Shown one piece after another: positions 5,270 to 6,013 of a DNA stretch of 6,013 nucleotides. The stretch's first letter is position 1; each line of letters starts with the position of its first letter. Source of the stretch: Acidimicrobiaceae bacterium (lineage in GTDB: Bacteria; Actinomycetota; Acidimicrobiia; Acidimicrobiales; RAAP-2); NCBI GenBank assembly GCA_003151555.1, contig PLXU01000122.1:1-6013 (forward strand). The letters are read 5' to 3'. Made by a program: the position numbers and the translations under genes. A model generated the notes under the pieces. That model had not been told where the DNA came from. It saw nothing but the letters and a program-made list of their open reading frames with translations, and ran no database searches.

Positions 5270-6013
5270 TTGGCCTGCGAGCTCCGGCGAAGTTGACCTG
5301 GTACTTGGAAATTACCGGGCGCCGCAGCGACGGCTACCACCTCATCCGCAGCGAAATGCTCACGGTCGCCCTGGATGACATCGTGGTCATCGACGAGGCG
5401 GAGGACTACGTGCGAGTCTTTAATCCCTTTTCGACGCCGGTGCCCCAGGACCAGACCAATCTGGTGGCCCGAGCCCTCAAACTCGTCGGCCGAACGGCCG
5501 GGGTCACCATCGAGAAATCCATTCCGGTCGGTGGGGGTCTGGGCGGCGGCAGCGCCGACGCGGCGGCCGTACTGCGCTGGGCCGGCGGAGTCAGCTCCGA
5601 AGCGGCGTTGAGCCTCGGAGCCGACGTGCCCTTCTGCCAGCTGGGCGGGCGAGCACTGGTCGAAGGAGTGGGCGAACATCTGACGCCGCTCGCCTTTGCC
5701 GCTCGCACGGTCACCCTCATCACGCCCGATTTTGGCGTGTCGACGGCCGACTGCTACGGCGCCTACGACGAATTAACGGCGAGCGGCCAGAGGCCCGAAG
5801 GTCGAAATCACTTAGAAGCGGCGGCCCGGCTCGTCGAACCGCGTCTCGCGCGCGCCCTGGACTGGCTGCGCGCAGAATTAGGACACGAGGTGCACCTGGC
5901 GGGATCGGGCTCGACCATGTTCGTTGAAGGAATCGTGGGCCAGCCCCACCTCGAAATGGCTGGTCCCGACGGGGTGCTTAGCTTTTATCGAGTGTCCGCC
6001 AGACCTCGAGAGG
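5266..6013 (+). CDS. ispE: 4-diphosphocytidyl-2-C-methyl-D-erythritol kinase (C-terminus cut by window edge)
   Basis: IspE phosphorylates CDP-methylerythritol with ATP in the MEP route to isoprenoids, a cytoplasmic step. The frame from ATG 5266 is open for 249 codons to the window edge. GHMP-kinase motifs are present: APAKLTWYL with Lys9 and DGYH at 22-25, the ATP loop IPVGGGLGGGSADAAA at 86-101, LGADVPFC with the expected catalytic Asp120, EGVGEHLTPL, and the third motif GSGST at 213-217. Position 11 is Thr where E. coli IspE has Asn. The spacer between the ATP loop and LGADVP is about 16 residues shorter than in the E. coli enzyme. The start overlaps the rsmA stop (ATGA), so translation is probably coupled. 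Only weak purine-rich sequence precedes the ATG. The gene is likely within a few tens of codons of its end, since the third GHMP motif has been passed. Confidence 0.93.
   Translation, partial: MIGLRAPAKLTWYLEITGRRSDGYHLIRSEMLTVALDDIVVIDEAEDYVRVFNPFSTPVPQDQTNLVARALKLVGRTAGVTIEKSIPVGGGLGGGSADAAAVLRWAGGVSSEAALSLGADVPFCQLGGRALVEGVGEHLTPLAFAARTVTLITPDFGVSTADCYGAYDELTASGQRPEGRNHLEAAARLVEPRLARALDWLRAELGHEVHLAGSGSTMFVEGIVGQPHLEMAGPDGVLSFYRVSARPRE

Overview
The window is a compact, GC-rich chromosomal housekeeping cluster that most likely comes from an actinobacterium, with class Acidimicrobiia as the best guess. Three things point there: GTG and TTG starts and ATGA/GTGA gene overlaps; the first 20 codons of an ultrashort basic ORF that looks like the actinobacterial ribosomal protein bL37; and the gene order rsmI - metG - tatD - cell-wall protein - rsmA - ispE, which matches the actinobacterial order around rpfB. 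The lineage call is inference from protein style and gene order. No rRNA marker is present.

Layout. At the left edge (1-60, minus strand) is the partial bL37-like gene, divergent from everything else. Its upstream region is shared with rsmI (about 114-989, plus), the 16S rRNA C1402 2'-O-methyltransferase. metG (methionyl-tRNA synthetase) follows after 9 bases, then tatD (metal-dependent DNase/hydrolase), which starts inside the metG stop codon. A gap of about 120 bases (3320-3440) holds a candidate extended -10 promoter and a strong Shine-Dalgarno. The next gene encodes an exported protein with a signal peptide, two tandem PASTA-like repeats, a Lys/Pro then Thr/Ser-rich linker and a C-terminal RlpA-like double-psi beta-barrel. 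Its stop codon overlaps the start of rsmA (ksgA), whose stop overlaps the start of ispE. ispE is still open at the right edge.

How it fits together. rsmI and rsmA both modify the decoding region of 16S rRNA, metG charges initiator and elongator Met-tRNA, and bL37 is a ribosomal protein, so the cluster is centred on translation. ispE supplies isoprenoid precursors, including the lipid carrier used for cell-wall synthesis. The PASTA/barrel protein is the least standard gene. It sits between tatD and rsmA, exactly where Mycobacterium carries the resuscitation-promoting factor rpfB and Bacillus carries yabE. This looks like a third, unrelated domain architecture filling the same cell-wall slot, and it is the most interesting feature here. 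It also has an apparent CTG start, a hairpin over its early codons, an internal duplication, slippage-prone tandem codons and an altered barrel active site.

All bases are accounted for. The longest stretch without a gene is about 120 bases (3320-3440). No tRNA, rRNA, CRISPR, insertion sequence or convincing terminator was seen.
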